A stretch of 64,000 nucleotides of DNA, from the NCBI RefSeq assembly GCF_900111275.1, contig NZ_FOGR01000001.1:434001-498000 (forward strand). Direction: 5' to 3'. This stretch comes from Rhizobium sp. NFR03 (GTDB taxonomy: Bacteria > Pseudomonadota > Alphaproteobacteria > Rhizobiales > Rhizobiaceae). Positions 60,693-64,000 of this stretch are shown piece by piece. The notes below the pieces were generated by a model. The model was not told the origin of the DNA and searched no databases. It was given only the letters and a program-made list of their open reading frames with translations. Each line of letters begins with the position of its first letter. The first letter of the stretch is position 1. Both the position numbers and the translations under genes were made by a program.

Positions 60693-61616
60693 ATGGCATT
60701 CGAGGAGAGTCGGCTCGCAAGTCCGTCCGGTGCGGATCTTGCGCTTTACCACATGCCCGCAAGCGCTGAGATGCGCGGCATCCTTTTGATCAACCATGGT
60801 CTGGCAGAGCATGCTCGGCGGTACCATGACTTTGCCGTGGCGATGGCGGCGGGCGGCTTTACGGTCTATGCGCATGATCATCGCGGGCACGGCGCAACGC
60901 GAAGCCCCGCGCAGTTACAGGCGAGGTTTGCGCCTCATAACGGGATCACGGCGGTTCTGGCGGACGTTGCCGCCGTCAGACATCACGCGGTTTCACGGCA
61001 TCCCGGCTTGCCCGTCATTCTCTTCGGGCACTCGATGGGCGGGTTGATCGCATTGAATGCGGCGGCAGCAGAACCCGGGATCTACGACGCGCTTGCGGTG
61101 TGGAACGCCAATTTCAACCCCGGCCTCGCCGGTCGATTCGGACAAGGCTTGCTGGCGGTCGAGCGCATGCTGAAGGGCTCGGATGTTCCGAGCCCGCTCG
61201 TGAGCAACCTCTCGTTCGGAGCTTGGGCACGCTCGATCCCGGCGCGCCGAACCGATCTGGACTGGCTCTCGCATGACCCGGCATCGGTCGACCGCTACAT
61301 CGCCGACCCGCTCTGCGGGTTCGATGTGACGGTGTCACTCTGGATCGATCTGTTTCGCATGAGCTATGCAGGCGCCCGACCCGACCGCCTCGGCCGGCTG
61401 CCGCCTGACATGCCGATCAACCTCGTCGGCGGCGGAGAAGACCCGGCCACCGAAAACGGCGAGGCAATGCTGTGGCTGCAAGCCCGGATGAAAACGGCGG
61501 GCCTGCGCAAGGTCACGACGACGATCTATCCACATGCGCGGCACGAGACGCTGAACGATACGATCCGGGAAAAAGCTATCGATGGCTTTTCGACCTGGTG
61601 CCGAACTCTCGTTTAG
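60693..61616 (+). CDS. Alpha/beta hydrolase, monoacylglycerol lipase-like
   Basis: 307 residues from ATG 60693, with GATGAGG upstream; in-frame starts further up are less likely. Nucleophile elbow GHSMGG in ILFGHSMGGLIALNAAAAEP, oxyanion region LLINHGLAEHARRYHDFA, HDHRGHGATRS, and catalytic histidine in IYPHARHETLND. This fits lysophospholipase/monoglyceride lipase-type proteins. Cytoplasmic. No operon partner. Confidence 0.9.
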   Translation: MAFEESRLASPSGADLALYHMPASAEMRGILLINHGLAEHARRYHDFAVAMAAGGFTVYAHDHRGHGATRSPAQLQARFAPHNGITAVLADVAAVRHHAVSRHPGLPVILFGHSMGGLIALNAAAAEPGIYDALAVWNANFNPGLAGRFGQGLLAVERMLKGSDVPSPLVSNLSFGAWARSIPARRTDLDWLSHDPASVDRYIADPLCGFDVTVSLWIDLFRMSYAGARPDRLGRLPPDMPINLVGGGEDPATENGEAMLWLQARMKTAGLRKVTTTIYPHARHETLNDTIREKAIDGFSTWCRTLV

Positions 61617-61766
61617 AAAAGTCGATGGAGCGCGCCGTCGTGCTTCGGGGCGAGAGAGCCCCTTGCTTGCAGCATAACTCGTGAAGCCGGAACAGGCTTC
61701 AGATGACATAAGCTGCAGGTCAAAAAGGTAGAGCAACCCCGCTGCGTCATCCGTAACGTACGGTCT

Positions 61767-62108
61767 CTAGCCGCGAATATGCTGCGTCTGCTGATACACC
61801 GCGGTCGAGCGCGCGCCGGAACGGCAATACCCCAGCATCGGGCGTTGAAACGTATCGAGCGCATCGACCATCTTGTGGACGGCATCGGCGGTAACGCCGG
61901 CAGGGCCAACGGGGATGTGCATCGTCTCGATGCCGAGCGCATGAGCGCGCTGTTCGATCTCGGCGAAATCCGGCTGGCCGGGCTGCTCGTGATCGGGCCG
62001 GTGGCAGACGATCGACTTGAAGCCCAGCGCCTTGATCTGGTCGAGATCGGCGGCCGTGATCTGGCCGGTTACGGAGTATTCATCGTTGATCGGGCGGATG
62101 TCGTCCAT
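61767..62108 (-). CDS. DUF442/TIGR01244-type phosphatase-like protein
   Basis: 113 residues. The N-terminal part is DDIRPINDEYSVTGQITAADLDQIKALGFKS-like, and the loop YCRSGARS (94-101) gives a Cys95-x5-Arg100 phosphatase signature. The same domain appears in Blh proteins of the BigR operon, but no rhodanese, hydrolase or BigR gene adjoins here. Function not established; sulfur-related or phosphatase roles are inferences. Confidence 0.85.
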   Translation of the reverse strand: MDDIRPINDEYSVTGQITAADLDQIKALGFKSIVCHRPDHEQPGQPDFAEIEQRAHALGIETMHIPVGPAGVTADAVHKMVDALDTFQRPMLGYCRSGARSTAVYQQTQHIRG

Positions 62109-62184
62109 GCAAGTTCTCCTCGGCGCGCGGCGTGCCGCAACCTTCGCTCACGACGATGTAGGACGCCTTTGCGCCACACGTCAA

Positions 62185-63030
62185 TCATGCCCTGGGGGCC
62201 GAAGCTCCATCGAGAAAGCCGAACATCAGTTCGTAGACGATCGCCTCGCCCGGCGAAAGCAGCGAGAGTTCGCCGCTTTCGGACAGGGCAGAACGCCGGG
62301 CGATCCTGTGCGAAGCCGGCTCGATACTGACCACGTCGGCCTTGCCGCGCTGGCAACGCCAGATCTGGAGGAATGGCAGGCTGTCGGTTCTGAACCGGAC
62401 CCGGAGGGTACGATGTTGAAGCGCAGGAAACGGACCGATCTCGACGCTTGCCCAGCCATCCTGAGTGACCGCGGGAAACAACATATGCGCGCTCTCGCCC
62501 TCGCCGAATCGCCAGCCATTCGATCCGTTCGGGAGCATCTCACCCTGGATGCGCGTGCTGTCATCGAAGAACCGTCCAGCGATGTTGAGATGATACATCC
62601 ACATCGGCGGGAACGGCGTGTCGCCGACGTTTTCGATCCTGTCTTCGAGATGAACGGCACCCTCCACCATCGACCACCGGCGCGTCAACCGCGCGACACC
62701 CCCGTCCGCGAGACGGATATCGAGGCTTGCATCGCATGCATGCTCGTTCGCCGTCAGTGTTTCAGCCGGAACGCGCGTGCCGGACAGGGAGCCGTGCAAC
62801 GGATAATGTCCGCCGGCCACGATGGGCTCGGGATGCCGGATATGGTCAGGACCGCAGGTAAAGAGAAAGCCCTTCAGCGCATGATCGATGCGCGGATCGC
62901 CGTCGGAGGGGATGGCGTCGCCCGGCGAGAGGTCGATGCCATCGATCACGAGCGCCGCGACATCCAGTGCCGATGCGGGATCGAGGAGCAGCGTCACGAT
63001 TTTGCCGTCATGGCTTCCGTCTATGCGCAT
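62185..63030 (-). CDS. Aldose 1-epimerase-like (DUF4432) protein
   Basis: 281 residues from ATG 63030, chosen for AAAGGTG five bases upstream; an ATG at 63090 adds 20 residues. The galactose-mutarotase-like fold is suggested by GGHYPLHGSLSGTRV, MWMYHLNIAGRFFD and the C-terminal ISPGEAIVYE-type strand (LSPGEAIVYELMFGF). The HG and H-x-N motifs match DUF4432/aldose epimerase-like proteins. Substrate unknown. Confidence 0.82.
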   Translation of the reverse strand: MRIDGSHDGKIVTLLLDPASALDVAALVIDGIDLSPGDAIPSDGDPRIDHALKGFLFTCGPDHIRHPEPIVAGGHYPLHGSLSGTRVPAETLTANEHACDASLDIRLADGGVARLTRRWSMVEGAVHLEDRIENVGDTPFPPMWMYHLNIAGRFFDDSTRIQGEMLPNGSNGWRFGEGESAHMLFPAVTQDGWASVEIGPFPALQHRTLRVRFRTDSLPFLQIWRCQRGKADVVSIEPASHRIARRSALSESGELSLLSPGEAIVYELMFGFLDGASAPRA

Positions 63031-63190
63031 GTCGTCACCTTTCAGAAAGCCCAAGGCGTCGCTCTTGCGGATGGCCGCCTTGGCCGGCATATGGTTAGCA
63101 GTTCTTTAACGTTGAATTCAGTCTTTTCATATTAACGTCCAATTCCGCTTGTAGCTCGCGGGTCGGCCCGCCCATCAACAGGTTCATGTC

Positions 63191-64000
63191 GTGACGATCG
63201 CTCCGAGACGTATCCCTTCTTTCCTTGTCGCCGCCCTTGTGGCGGCTGGTCTCATACCGGTGTCCACACCGGCTGCGGCACAGTCGCGCATTGCACTGTC
63301 GCCGGATCAGGTTCTGGTGACGCCGCAGGGCGATATCCTGGATTATGTGCCTGAGAATGGCGAGGTTCGGGTGATGCGCGATGCGCGCGGCCGCACGGTC
63401 CTGGTGGATAATTGGGGCAACATCGTTGCGACGGTCATGGGATCACGCGCCGCAAACGAGGGGAGACGCCGCCCGCCGCCGGATCCTTACGGCGCGGCAC
63501 CCTATGGCGACGAAGCTTTCGGTGGGCAGCCTTCCGGAGAAGGGACGTTCGGCAACGAAGCCTACGGAGAGCGCCCGTATATTCGACAGCGTGGTGGCGC
63601 GAGCGGGGTTCCGGATTACCGCAATTTTGTACCCCCGGGCGTCGAGCGCGGCGATCTTCCGACCGCTGACCAGGAGGCTCCACAGGACGAAAACGACCTG
63701 GCCGCATTGCCGCCCGAACAGCCGGCAGCCTCGCAGGGCACTACCCTGCCCCGCGCGGCGGCGATCACGCGCAAGTCCAGCGCGGAAATCACCGCATTGC
63801 AGGTCTTCCTCGATCGTGAAGGCTTCTCGCCCGGTGTGATCGACGGGAAGAATGGCTCGAACGTCACCAAAGCCATCGAGGCGTGGCAGCAGGCGACGGG
63901 CGAAACGCTCGATCCGAACAACACGGAAGACACGCTGGAACGTCTGCGGCTGAGCGGCGGGCTCGCGATTACCACTTACACCATCACGGCGGCCGACGCG
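63191..64000 (+). CDS. Exported L,D-transpeptidase-like protein (3' end outside window)
   Basis: GTG at 63191 opens a frame that continues past 64000 (270 codons in the window). The N-terminus has a signal peptide (SFLVAALVAAGLIPVSTPAAA). A Gly/Pro/Tyr-rich segment (about 85-140) precedes a PG_binding_1-type domain (about 195-250, SSAEITALQVFLDREGFSPG and GKNGSNVTKAIEAWQQATGE). In rhizobia this arrangement usually precedes an ErfK/YkuD L,D-transpeptidase domain, which lies outside the window, so the catalytic part is unseen. Confidence 0.65.
   Translation, partial: MTIAPRRIPSFLVAALVAAGLIPVSTPAAAQSRIALSPDQVLVTPQGDILDYVPENGEVRVMRDARGRTVLVDNWGNIVATVMGSRAANEGRRRPPPDPYGAAPYGDEAFGGQPSGEGTFGNEAYGERPYIRQRGGASGVPDYRNFVPPGVERGDLPTADQEAPQDENDLAALPPEQPAASQGTTLPRAAAITRKSSAEITALQVFLDREGFSPGVIDGKNGSNVTKAIEAWQQATGETLDPNNTEDTLERLRLSGGLAITTYTITAADA

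Overview
The window is a chromosomal segment of an alphaproteobacterium, most likely of the family Rhizobiaceae (Agrobacterium/Rhizobium/Neorhizobium type). The evidence is one collinear dcw cluster in rhizobial order (mraZ-rsmH-ftsL-ftsI-murE-murF-mraY-murD-ftsW-murG-murC-murB-ddl-ftsQ-ftsA-ftsZ-lpxC-bamD-recN-ligA), a long FtsZ of about 590 residues, a betaine-lipid pair (btaA-btaB), a PPi-type phosphofructokinase, an ArsR-methyltransferase fusion next to metF, and uniformly high GC. I see no prophage, insertion sequence, CRISPR array, tRNA or rRNA gene. The species was not determined.

Layout. 1-6300: truncated chemotaxis receptor (minus), a 51-codon membrane ORF, an SCO-family copper protein, prmA, a 460-base intergenic region whose minus strand looks like a small RNA with two CCTCCTCCC motifs and a U-run terminator, then an M24 aminopeptidase P. 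6400-14300 (minus): bamD, recN, ligA, panC-panB, azlC-azlD. 14400-37140 (minus): the division and peptidoglycan precursor cluster, transcribed from mraZ towards lpxC. It is interrupted between ddl and murB by an oppositely oriented MHS-family transporter, a very strong bidirectional hairpin and two tiny membrane-protein genes translationally coupled to murB. Upstream of mraZ are four TGGG repeats at exact 10-base period (MraZ-operator-like) and a near-consensus CtrA site, then rnpB (RNase P RNA, minus).

38000-53700: accessory envelope functions. These are an FAD oxidoreductase, three lytic transglycosylases, an AmiD-like amidase, a TerB/DnaJ protein, PPi-phosphofructokinase, a Tat-exported beta-lactamase-like serine hydrolase, a GGDEF-EAL protein with a degenerate GGDEF site, btaAB, a GH25 muramidase and a CPA2 antiporter that appears to need a non-ATG start. 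53900-64000: an EamA exporter, a 25-residue membrane peptide gene, metF with its ArsR-methyltransferase regulator and a perfect 22-base palindrome, the ABC-F factor EttA, an RNase T2 homologue lacking key catalytic residues, a monoacylglycerol-lipase-like hydrolase, a DUF442 phosphatase-like protein, an aldose-epimerase-like protein and the start of an L,D-transpeptidase-like gene.

Functionally the window is dominated by cell-wall synthesis (Mur enzymes, MraY, FtsI/FtsW, FtsQAZ, Ddl), outer-membrane biogenesis (LpxC, BamD) and wall remodelling enzymes. No obvious new multi-gene defence or biosynthetic system is present. The best candidates for undescribed biology are the anti-Shine-Dalgarno small RNA (about 4036-4240), the murB-coupled micro-membrane genes (22595-22962) and the pseudo-RNase T2 (59556-60533).
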